64,000 nucleotides of DNA from Epiperipatus broadwayi (Eukaryota > Onychophora > Udeonychophora > Euonychophora > Peripatidae), in the NCBI GenBank assembly GCA_028023455.1, contig JAQFVV010000017.1, positions 6,476,098 to 6,540,097 on the forward strand, read 5' to 3'. Each line of letters starts with the position of its first letter. Positions within the stretch are counted from its first letter, which is position 1. Under the pieces are notes generated by a model. The model was not told the origin of the DNA. It worked only from the letters and a program-made list of their open reading frames with translations, and did not search any database. The position numbers and the translations under genes are program-made. Of the stretch, positions 46,404-56,330 are shown piece after piece.

Positions 46404-46807
46404 ATAACACTTGTAATCCAAGCTTATTAAATTATGTCACATGATTTTCTTGCAATTATATTTTTGCTCTTGAGGTTTTGGTGATGTTATATTGTTAAAG
46501 CTATTAATATATGGTGTATCGGAACTTAGTTCAGTCTCATATGGCCATTTAAGTTAGCTGGATTTGAAGATATATAGATATCTGAAAATTTTAGATTTTC
46601 TACTTAACAGTTAATTATTAGATAAATGCTGGACTTGAGCTGGTATTTTTTTAGATCTAATGTCTGAATATTCTAGCGCCTCACTGACAACAACTGATAG
46701 CCAGAAACTGGTCTGGAGATAGGGATATTTAGAAAAGCTTGTTAAGAGTTATTAATACTCATTATATAACATTTGTAGTACAAGCTCATTAAATTACGTC
46801 ACGTGAT
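46404..46807 (+). repeat. Family B unit, 362-bp spacing, decayed hammerhead
   Basis: The tail segment ataacacttgtaatccaagc (46404) recurs as ataacatttgtagtacaagc (46766), 362 bp apart, followed in both by attaaatta and a gtcacRtga motif. Between them lie the landmarks catatggccatttaag, gctggatttgaag and tattctagcgcctcactgac. The ribozyme (46675-46725) has cctca, CTGACAA, agccAGAAAc and GGTCTGG, so A7-A9 and stem II are damaged. Confidence 0.65.
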
Positions 46808-47530
46808 ATATATCGTTTTCATCGGCAATTAATATTAATTTATAGCACAATAGAATTTCTCCAGGTTTAATCCAGTTTCTTTTTATCCATAGTCTTTTTT
46901 CTCTATATCACAACAAATTTCCTTATTTCATACAATGATCTCACTTCTAGTCTCTTTGTATTTTTTTTTTTTTAATTAGTTGGGATTCAATTTAAAATTA
47001 TAATTGTTTCTCTATTATCATTTCTTTTACAATATATCTAGTCCAGATCTATTTCATCATAGATCATTCAACCAGTATCAATGATTTCTGATAATTCTCT
47101 TTACCTATTTATTTCATTTTTGATCACTTCTTTTTATTACTAACATGATGAAACAATTATACAAATATTTATTTATTTTTAAACATATTTTCTTATACAG
47201 ATACATTTCATTGCTCATATAAAAATTGTGTGTACATATATACATTTGTTGGCAATAATTTTATTTTTGGTACAGATATATTTACATATATAAACGCAAA
47301 TATATATATATTAAAAAAAATATTTGTTGGCTGCCCAGGAAATATTAAAGTTTTTAATTACCATTAAAAAAAAAAAAAAAATTAAAGATGTAAAACAGTT
47401 GCTATCCAGTATATATGTATGTGTACATGTATTTAAAAATTAAAATATTCAGGGGAATATTAGGATAAGACAATAATAGCTTTCCATGCTAGTGTTAAGT
47501 ACCATAAATTTTAGTAATCAGTGAATAAAT
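46808..47530. other. AT-rich stretch, nothing recognised
   Basis: AT-rich DNA with TA-type microsatellites and a poly-A run near 47366-47381; no gene seen. Confidence 0.5.
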
Positions 47531-47943
47531 AGAGGGAATTTGAACCCCGACTTTCAAGCTAGACATCACCTCCATCTCATACAATTGACACACATGTCCA
47601 CATACATGCAAAAAAGATAAATGATCTCCAATATTCGTATTTCATGCTGAAACAGCACTCGTCAGTTGGTCCAGATCATCATCTCTCAGACATATATATA
47701 TAATCAGTGCTTGGTTTATATTAAGATAGCAAATCTTCAAACTTTAATGGACAGGCTATCTTAAAATAAACTGATTATATGTGAGATGATGATCTCGGCC
47801 ATCTGATGAGTGTTGGTTTGTTCAGCGCATATATATATATATTGAAGATCTTTTTTTTTTCGCATGGTGGTCGTGTGTGTCCGTTGTATGAGATGGAGTG
47901 GATGACTAAAGGGAGCTTGAAAATCTGGATTCAAATCTTCTCT
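47531..47943. repeat. Family A foldback pair with one intact and one dead hammerhead
   Basis: Left arm (minus) runs from the B-box-like gaatttgaacccc through cacatgtccacatacatgc to the ribozyme at 47622-47680 and the landmark aatggacaggct. The right arm (plus) repeats the last part and the ribozyme region (47789-47850) and ends in ggattcaaatctt. In the right arm CTGATGA (47803-47809) is kept but GAAA is lost and replaced by a TA run. Confidence 0.7.
47622..47680 (-). ncRNA. Hammerhead ribozyme (type I), family A, intact core
   Basis: Minus strand: CTGACGA (47659-47665), 6-bp stem II GTGCTG/CAGCAT with loop TTT (47644-47658, one G-U), GAAA (47640-47643). Stem III AT/AT has a short loop, and A at H17 precedes TTGG. 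Stem I pairs TTGG with CCAA next to the core and continues, after an internal loop, with GATC/GATC. A two-part stem I with internal loop is what fast natural hammerheads use for tertiary contacts. Best preserved together with 41532-41585. Confidence 0.8.
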
Positions 47944-48029
47944 AATTATATCTAGCTTAAAAGCATATATAATATAATTGTATTTAAATAATCAATTAAT
48001 ATTAAATGCATTGAAATATTGATCCCCAG

Positions 48030-48260
48030 CCTTAGACCTTTCTCCTCAGACCGGTTTCTGGCTTTTATTTTTATCGATATGACTTGGGATTCAAAAGTTA
48101 GAAGGCTGTTAGTTTGCTATTCACTCGGCAAACACCTTCTAATTCCATTTTACTTGTCAAACTAAAAATCTGAAATTTCAAATCAGTCTTAGACTTTGAA
48201 TCCAAATCAATCTGCTTAACAGTTATAGAGATTCGAAACAGGTCTGAAGATGGTTATTTA
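48030..48260. repeat. Family B foldback fragment
   Basis: Left part on the minus strand reads agccagaaaccggtctgagg (48045-48064), right part on the plus strand gattcgaaacaggtctgaag (48229-48248): both are the GAAA, stem III and stem I segment of family B hammerheads, in inverted orientation. The CTGANGA strands are no longer recognisable. Confidence 0.55.
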
Positions 48261-49189
48261 AATACAGCTGATAATTGTTCATTACGTACAGTAGATGGCA
48301 CCACAGCGGAGATATAGTCATATTGTATGCTGGAGCATTGATTTGTTGTTGTTATTAAATATTTAATTATTATTAAATTAATTTTAATGATTAACAGTTA
48401 GAATGGAAACAAGAACAACAATAACAAAAAAAAAAAGAAAACAAAAATCAATAAATAAAAAAAATAATCGGAAGTTGTACATTCTATATCTTTTAGGAAA
48501 ATAAATATGCTTTTGTAAAAGTTAGTCTTAAGTGAAAAGTAAACTCATTCTTGTGATTTTTTTTTTAGATTCGCTGTGATATCATTTAAATTAATGTATG
48601 AAATCTATTATTTGATTAACTATTTTCTCCAGTAGAATGCAGTTAGTGTTGCAGACGCAGTAATCCCGCCCATCTTTTAAAGATTATCAAATGATATCGT
48701 TTCTATGTTGACATTTTATATTTCCTCACTTGTTATCAATTAAAAAGCCAACGTTTTAGAAACTGAACCTAATTAAAATTATTACAAAGATACATGGAAT
48801 TGACATTATTTTATTTTGTAGCTATAAATGATTTTCGATTTCTTTCTCGTTTAAATTTCATTATTACCGTTTAAGAGGAAAACGAGAGAACTCACTACTG
48901 CAAGAAGCAAGTGGGAGATGTAATCTGTACTCATATTTAATTGTAATTTTTATTTTTGAATCTTCTTTAAAGAATAGTCTGTACATCACATGTATTAAAA
49001 ATAGAAACAAGAATGATAACGTCAGTTCGATATCAGGCATTTGCGTTTTTACGCATGAATCTGATTTTCTGACATTTAGCTCTGTTTCATTTTGGTTTGC
49101 ATATTTAGACATCTGCAGTTTAAAAATATGCTTCTGTAATATAGTTGGATTGTTTTTGTTTTTTTTATCATGTCTATTTTTTATTTTTT
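48261..49189. other. AT-rich stretch upstream of the candidate exon
   Basis: Would include the promoter of the gene suggested at 49232, but I see no convincing TATA or initiator element among the many AT-rich candidates. An 82-residue minus-strand frame (48864-49112) has no recognisable domain. Confidence 0.4.
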
Positions 49190-49231
49190 TAACGTCTTAC
49201 CTTAACGGAGAAAGGTTATGGGGAAGCTGCG

Positions 49232-49323
49232 ATGGCTCCTCAAAAATCACCTAGGAATCGTCTTGGTAACATGTTAGAACCAATGGTCAGTGCTGTGGAA
49301 AGATTAATTTCTTTTGCGTGGAA
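49232..49323 (+). CDS. Candidate first coding exon of a host gene
   Basis: ATG at 49232 has G at -3 and G at +4 (gcgATGg), a strong context, and an in-frame stop lies upstream at 49190-49192. Thirty codons follow (MAPQKSPRNRLGNMLEPMVS, then AVERLISFAW) plus two bases, and then a perfect splice donor, aa|GTAAGTA, at 49324. Base composition is clearly less AT-rich than the surroundings. The peptide starts basic and turns into an amphipathic or hydrophobic helix; I do not recognise the family and assign no function. The next exon is not certain: a good acceptor at 49930 would add about 11 codons and a stop, and another at 60961 would add 22 codons. Confidence 0.5.
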
Positions 49324-50973
49324 GTAAGTATTTTTTTTAAAAAAGATCTGAATAAATGTTTATGCATAACTGTGAATATGCCTTAGTTAAGCTTTGATTA
49401 AAAAAGGTCTTTTAGCTAAAAGAATACCGATTGCTATGAAAGATATTTGATTTTCTTGATGTCATTTATCATTGCTTTTTATGTCTCCATTACAAGAAAT
49501 TGCAAGTTCAGTTTCTATCTCACTAAATTTGATGCATTCATTTAATATACAGTATTTATTGTGGGATATTTATTTTAGATTTATTTTCCCCATCTGTCTG
49601 ATGGTAACTAATTCTTTTGGATAGGATATTATGATGAAATTTGATAATTTTTGAGAGAGAGCATATCATTGTTTATAATCTTTTTAATATTATAATTAAT
49701 GTAGTGTATTTTAAATTCTATTGATATTTTGTATTTTTAAATTCTAAATATCGTTTATTCTCCTTTTTCTTTCTAAATCCAGTTAAGCTAATTCTACCTA
49801 AACTTCCCTTTTTACTGAACTAAAGCCTGTAAATAAATTTGTTTAGTTAAGCAAAATATGTTACATATTATTTCCCACATGCTGGTCATTTAGATTATTT
49901 CATATTTTGATTTTTTTTTTTTTTTTCCAGACATTTTTGTAATGTAAAGCTCCAATGTATGTAGAAACAGTATATAACACAGTTAGTGATATTAAATAAT
50001 TTATAAAATTTAATTAATAAAAAAATAAATTTAGGAAAGTATCAAAAAGAGTGTATTATTTTTATATATTAATAGAGCAAAGTTTTCTGTAATGAATTTA
50101 ATGGTCCAGAAAGTTATTCATTGTACCTGTATTTGAAGATAACCTTTTTCAGGTCCACATTCTGGAGCAAAGTTCCTCCAGAACAACTTGTATAAATAGG
50201 AAAAGTATAATATAGTGCTATACATGTTCTATACTTCAATTTTAATTAAAATTAAAATTCAACTTCCAAAAGCATAAAATGAAAATGTAAACAAAATATC
50301 GTAAATAAATCTTCTTATGTTCTTAATTTCAGAACATCTGCTTTTTTGTTTGGAAGTTATTTCTTTCTTGAAACCATATTCTAACTTATTTCCAGCTCAT
50401 ATTGATAACTAAAGTCAATCTTTTGAAGCTTAAATAAACTTACCCTATTAAAAATCACTCTCCCACACCCTCTGCATTTTCACTTGCAAATTATTTTTCT
50501 TGATACTACATTCTAACATTTTTTGATGTCATAGTGATAGATAAACACAGGATATTAAAAATCATTTTGCTTCTACTTTCTCATTTGGAAATGATTTTTC
50601 CCCTTGATAATACATTTTAACTTTCATTTTCATATTGACTTATATGATAAAATAGATTTTCTTAAAAGTGTGAACAAATTACATTAATAAAAATTATTTT
50701 TTCATGTGGAAATTATTATTTTTTGATGGTCTTAATTAACCATTTAACTCTGTCTTTCAGAATCTCTAAAATGTCTTTAGCATGTGTCCTATGTTAGTCA
50801 GTGACATTAGTTAACATTTGCTTTTTTCCACAGTTTCACAGTCTTTTCATTTCGACCCCCCCCTCCTCCAAAACATTAATTAGCTTTCTAACTGATTTTC
50901 AGAATTAGGGTTAAAATTAAATGTGTGGAGCATAATAATGAAACAGAATAATGCATATTTTCATTCTTGAAGG
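49324..50973. other. Probable intron, AT-rich
   Basis: Starts with GTAAGTA. A strong polypyrimidine tract and CAG lie at about 49911-49930 and could end a short intron of roughly 607 bases. The rest shows nothing recognisable. Confidence 0.35.
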
Positions 50974-51103
50974 CACCTTGCATGGTTTGGCATAATGGGT
51001 AGAGCATCCAACTTGGAACAATGAGGTTCCAAGTTCTATTCTGGTACTGGTACTTGTACTTCTTGAGAACTTCGAACAATAAAGTCATTAGCATTTTTTT
51101 TTT
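50974..51103 (+). mobile_element. tRNA-derived SINE, second family
   Basis: The head is tRNA-like: A-box region tggcataatgggtagagc (50989-51006), an anticodon-arm-like cttggaac...gttccaag stem, and the B-box-like gttctattctgg (51033-51044). It ends in a T-rich stretch after aataaagtc. Flanks attcttgaagg (50963-50973) and attgctgaagg (51104-51114) agree at 9 of 11 bases, a likely old target duplication. The acceptor arm is not intact, so this is not a functional tRNA gene. It differs from the SINE at 18432 and 63816. Confidence 0.65.
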
Positions 51104-52376
51104 ATTGCTGAAGGTATGAACAAACAGGCAAGTCCTAATATGGATTAGTATAATTGTAGAGTCCAGGTACTCAAAGTTCATGGATTGTGAGACTAGCCTA
51201 TCATTTCCGATGCTCTTATTTTTTAGGGACTTTAGTGCAATAAACCAATCAATTATTATTGATGAGTAAGTAAACTAAGTTGGTAACTTTTAAGTTTTAC
51301 AAAACAACAAATATGTCTTTGTTATAATATTTGTCCTCAGATGCACAAATCTTTAATGAGAATAAGTGTTTATTGTCCAAATTGATATCAATAAAAGCTA
51401 TATGTAACCAGATTTCATTGTAATTGTAAATTTTTATTAAATAATGTAAAAGTATTTTATTAGTAATATATACATGTATTATAGACTATGAATTAACTGA
51501 GTAAAGAAGAACGAATTCCACTAATGCTTGTCAAAGGAATGTCATTCTGAAATTTAATAAATTACATTCAGATTGCAAATTCTGCAAATTTAATTATTTA
51601 AAAGAATGTTCTTTAAGCAATTACTGAATAATTCATTTGGAAAAAGGGAGGGGTGAAGGGGAATTTGCATTAGTACTTAGAATTTGCTTATTCTTATATT
51701 TATGTATGTGAAATTTCATATGCATATATCTTAAATTATGCTAATGATTTTTCTAAATAGTTGACATGGATTTCTTTTGCCCTATCATTTTAGTTTGATA
51801 TCTGAAAATCATTTAATTCCAAGAGCACCTAATCCCATATGATTAATTAATACTACTAATAAAAAGCACTTTATTGATATAATTACAAGGTCAAAAAAAA
51901 AAAAAAAACCTAAAACAGAAACATTTATTCCATTGCTATAGTAACCAAATTCTTATTTTATTACTTAAATCCTTAGAATTTTTAAAATCAAGAATAATTA
52001 TTAGATAATTATATGGACTGGCATGTGGGTATGCACTTGTATGTCTATATACATATATAAATAGACATATATTTTTATGTGCATAAATGAATACTATATT
52101 TGTCTGATATTTAAATATGCATACTCCCCCCCCCACACACACACACACTTATACCAGAACTTATTGAAACATTCATATATATAATGAGATTATTTATTCA
52201 TGGACTATGTGTGGAACAGACACACATAGTAATAAATATAGGTTTTGAATTATTCTTTCTCATCACCCCCTAAAGAGAAAATTGGAAAACAGTTTCAAAA
52301 GATAGATGTAGATTTAATACATTGTAGATTGTCATAAATGTTGTCAATGATATATAATTTTTTAAAAATATATATT
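51104..52376. other. AT-rich stretch, nothing recognised
   Basis: Holds a C-run and CA repeat at about 52127-52147, and TA-rich microsatellites; no gene seen. Confidence 0.5.
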
Positions 52377-52513
52377 TTATGTATTATCAGTCCACTGCAG
52401 GATGATCTCTCCAAGATCAATCCATCTCTGATCTTTAGCCTCTCTGCTCCACATTATCCCAATGCATTTTCTTATTTCATTCATACATCTATGTATTTTC
52501 TTTCTAGGTCTTT
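52377..52513 (-). pseudogene. LINE 3'-terminal coding fragment, open to its stop
   Basis: The minus strand from about 52511 reads RPRKKIHRCMNEIRKCIGIM, then WSREAKDQRWIDLGEIILQW, then TDNT and a stop at 52377-52379. It matches the remnant at 6955-7095 in pattern (RPR, NEIRKC, REA+D+R, ILQW), so both come from one LINE family. Everything upstream of these 44 codons is missing, as expected of severe 5' truncation. Confidence 0.7.
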
Positions 52514-53497
52514 TTACAATCTATTTTATGTATATGAGAAATTTAAAAAAGTATTGCTTATGTATTTAGATTGTACATAGGCACAGTTGCCATGCTATTT
52601 ATCTTTTCTATGATAGCCTATATATATTTTCCATCCAATGCAAATAGTTTTTTTTTAAATTACAACTGAAGAAAAGGTATTTAGCATCAATTAATGTAGA
52701 TCGGCTTTTGGAAAGGACAGTTTGCTTTATGGAGTTAGAATTTATTATGTAAACAATTGAAATTTTTTTTCTTCTAAATATTATCAAGATTACTAGATAT
52801 AATTTGAAACATGAATTAATGTTAGACTAAAGATTAATGAATATTCATGAAGTAATGCATTGAAAATTGGAAATTTTATAAATTATTAAGTTAGGAAAAG
52901 ACTTAAGGGATTAAATGTCATTTTGAAGATAGAACAGAATGAAGAAAAAAGATTTTTAATAAATGTGGCCACGCTGATGGAGAAAGTCATCGAAAATTTA
53001 CCCTCTGATAAAAATTGAACAGTTAAATGTTATTGGTAAGGCGAATGAATATTTTTGTAATTAATATGGTTGAGGTAAGTTAATACTAATTCAAAAATGA
53101 TGCTATTGGAGTTGTTTCATGATGTGAGAAATCTCTGGCTACTATTGGAACTTGATCAGTTGGTCAGTTTTTAAAAATTTAATAACTCTTTGTTAATTTT
53201 ATATATTACCTGACGTAATATGTTAAGCAAATGTAATATAAGGAGACAAATTGTAGACTTTTTTATGATATTCGATCTGGGGTACTTTGAAATTATCCAT
53301 TTAACTCTGACAAAAATTTAGAATTTCATTTGCTTTTTAAGAAGATAATATATAAGCAAGTAAAGTTTACTTTTTTTTTTTTTTCTGGTTTATTTTCATT
53401 AATATCTTTTGATCTTTTTTTTTTTCGTAACTTTTATAATGATCTTTTTTGAAATTAAATTAATTAATCCATCATTGGAATTTGCTTTATCCATATA
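52514..53497. other. AT-rich stretch, nothing recognised
   Basis: No gene or family member noticed. A chance hammerhead-like string near 52975 was rejected. Confidence 0.5.
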
Positions 53498-54240
53498 AAC
53501 ACTTATTGATGGATGAGCACATGTAAAATTTAATATCAATCTAATAGTGCATGGGTGAAGATGAATTTTCTTCTGCAAGATTACAATTATATTGCTAAAT
53601 TATTTATTTACATGATTCAAACTAATTCAAAATCGCAGATACTTACAAATGAGAAACTTTCTCTTCCCTGTGATATATAAACTGTATTTGTAGAAATACT
53701 TTGTCAATTGAAATATCAGGCTCATAATAAGACCCAAGTCCTGATTTAAGCATGATTAAAAAGATTTGGTTTATACAAGAATTAGTTCTGAGTATAAGTG
53801 ATTCATTTATGTTTTTAAAACACTTATTGACAGGTGATAGCACATAAATTTACTATCAGTCTAATAACACGTGTGAAGATTAATTTCCTGTCACAAGATT
53901 ACAGTTTTATACACATGGCTAAATTATTTATTTACATATATTCAAACTAATATCTTTTAGAATTGCAGGTGCTTAAAAATGAGAAACTTTTTCTTCCCTT
54001 AGATATATTAACTAAATTTGTACAAGTGATTTGTCAAGTGAATTATCGGAATCATAACAAGATCAAGTCCTGGTTTAAGTACATTCAATAAGAGTTGGTT
54101 TATTATTTAGAATAAGCTCTTAGTATGTTTCACTTATGCTATTGAAACACTTATTGTCAGGTGAATACACTTAAATATAATATCAATCTAATAGTATATA
54201 TGAAAATTAATTTTACTTTCACAAGATTGCAACCATATAT
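53498..54240 (+). repeat. Tandem repeat, about 2.3 copies of a 321-327-bp unit
   Basis: Units start at 53498, 53819 and 54146 with aacacttattg. Shared blocks include caatctaatag-type sequence, cacaagatta, taaattatttatttaca, and aaaaatgagaaac. The copies are well diverged (many substitutions and indels). No open frame or ribozyme motif. Confidence 0.8.
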
Positions 54241-55178
54241 ATTTAATTAAAAAAAAAAAAAAACCAAAAGATATATTTTGGCAGATATTGGATTTGAGAT
54301 TTCTATATAGATTATAATGTTTTATGGGACGATGCATAAATAGCTAGTAATTTACTGTCTGCCCCTTTTGTCAATACACTTTGTGGCTGTTGGATTATGA
54401 TGATAATTGTTATGCCCTGAATTATGCTCCAGTTTAACATGCAATAATAAAATTATATCATTGTTTTTTATATCATATTTATTGACTTAATTTATAATTA
54501 TATCAAGAATCACTGAAGTTATATCTGATAAATATAGTGTACCTATGATGAAAAAAAACAACTAGATTTCTCTCCTTATTACTATTTTCCAGAATACTAG
54601 TTTATGGAAAGCATTCAATAATAGTTCTCAAGATATTAAAGCTGAAGAATCTGATAACAAAAATATCATTATTTTATATAATAATAATAATAATAAGAAA
54701 ATAATAATAATACTTAAGGAATAATTTTAGCTTACATAATTATTAAACATTAAAATTATGATGGAAATAAATATTTAAAATGTTGGTTATTGTCAAATTG
54801 ACAATAAAATAAATAACTATATATATGCTGATTATAGAACTTCAACAAAGCACAACTAGCTTTTTATTATTTTTATCTTAATCAGGCTTAAATGAGATAG
54901 CTTGATTTATAATCTATGAATTTATATCTCATTGAAAACGCCTTTCTCAAACTATTACTATCAATATTAATAAATTTATTTTCGAGAAATAAAATATGTA
55001 ATTTATCTGAAACTCTATTTAACTTCGCTTCTTTTCTTTAACTATGTAATTCTATAAGTAGCATTAATTGGTCTCCAAAAAAAAAAAAATATTACATTTT
55101 ATTCTATTTCACAATTTAACTCATAATTTAATGAATAATTTGCTGAAATTATGTCAGGTCTTCTAAGTTAATATACAG
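54241..55178. other. AT-rich stretch, nothing recognised
   Basis: Contains an ataata microsatellite at about 54677-54712 and poly-A tracts; no gene seen. Confidence 0.5.
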
Positions 55179-55335
55179 CAATGGCTCTCAACTGTCCTAA
55201 TGCCATGACCCTTTAATACAGTTCATTGTGTTCTGGTGACCCCCAACCTTTAATTTTGCAATGGTCTTAAATGATCCCTGTGAAAGGGTTGTTTGACACT
55301 CAAAGGGATCGTGACCCACAGGTTGAGAACCACTG
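55179..55335. mobile_element. hAT-type MITE resembling SPIN/URR1 elements
   Basis: The right end, in reverse complement, reads cagtggttctcaacctgtgg and goes on with gtcacgatccc; the left end reads caatggctctcaactgtcct. Flanking octamers atatacag (55171-55178) and atgttcag (55336-55343) agree at 6 of 8 bases, as an aged 8-bp hAT duplication would. The subterminal words ccctttcacaggg, aagaccat and gtattaaagggtca are ones I recall from the SPIN/Charlie-related non-autonomous elements of mammals (URR1 in rodents). At 157 bp it has no coding part. Confidence 0.75.
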
Positions 55336-55343
55336 ATGTTCAG

Positions 55344-55881
55344 CAAAGAAAATATAGAAAGATATAAATTAGTGAATAGTATGTTAATCTAAACAACCTG
55401 TAATGTTCAAGTTAATCTTAGATTTACGTAAATGTAGGAAAAGAGTATATACTATTGACAATTGAATAATATGTTGTACAATTGATTTAAATATATTGAT
55501 CAAATTATATATTTTTATTTTTCAAATGTTTAATTTTTTAAACTAATGCTTATGGGTGAGTGCCTGTAAATTCTACAAGACCACAGGTTAGTCATCTTAT
55601 GTATATTCCATGTGTAGTTTGAGCTACATAAATTAACAATTTATTATAGTAAAATTTATTAATTTTTGTAGAATCAATTCAATTATCCTTCAAATCATTT
55701 TGGCTTTCTATTTTAAATAATATGTATAACAAAGTTTCTTTATAAGTTCACATAGATATTTCTGAAAGTGGTTTATGGTAGATATTTGTAATTCAGAGGT
55801 GCAGTCTCATGTAGTCAATTCATTAAATAATACTGTTTTTAAGTTTGACATATTAGAGTCTGTTGTGATGATGGTGTTTTA
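55344..55881. other. AT-rich stretch, nothing recognised
   Basis: No gene or repeat noticed between the hAT MITE and the following foldback. Confidence 0.5.
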
Positions 55882-56330
55882 GTTGTATTTATATATAGGA
55901 CTATTTCCATCATTTAATATGAGTGTTAATTGTCTTTAGAAAAATTTAACTTGATTTAAATATTACAAATACATTCAACTGTTAGTGTTTCTGGTCTGAC
56001 CAGTGACAGTACTAGCATGGGATTCGAACTTGGACCCTTAAGATTCTTGAGTATTGAATTTTAAGGTAACACAGCATTACTTTAAAATTCAATATTCAAG
56101 AATCTAAGATCCAGGTTTGATTCCCATGCTAGCACTGTCACTGGTTAGGCCAGCAATATTTGAAGAAGAGGGAGAATAATACAATACCTCTTGAAATGTT
56201 GTCCATAATTAACCTGTGTGCTATTACTAACAGTTGAATGTATTTAGAATATTGAAATAAAGTTTAATTTTTCTAAAGACATTCAATACTCATATTAGGT
56301 GATGGAAATAGACCAATATATAAATACAAC
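55882..56330. repeat. Long foldback with tRNA-like arms
   Basis: Left arm from gttgtatttatatatagg (55882) is repeated inverted up to 56330. Shared blocks include atttccatcatttaatatga, cattcaactgttagt, cagtgacagtactagcatgg and gaattttaa. The apex is near 56070 with about 14 unpaired bases. Each arm carries gattcgaacttgg or ggtttgattccc, B-box-like. The right arm has about 75 extra bases (56160-56230). A hairpin of this length would give double-stranded RNA if transcribed. Confidence 0.7.

Noticed and set aside
50974-51103. Functional tRNA gene
   Set aside because: A- and B-box-like parts exist, but the acceptor stem does not pair and the copy is flanked by a duplication, so it is a SINE.
52970-53005. 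Hammerhead-like string gctgatggagaaagtcatcg followed by aaaa
   Set aside because: The core strand is not CTGANGA plus stem II; the apparent stem overlaps the core, and no stem I or III can be drawn.
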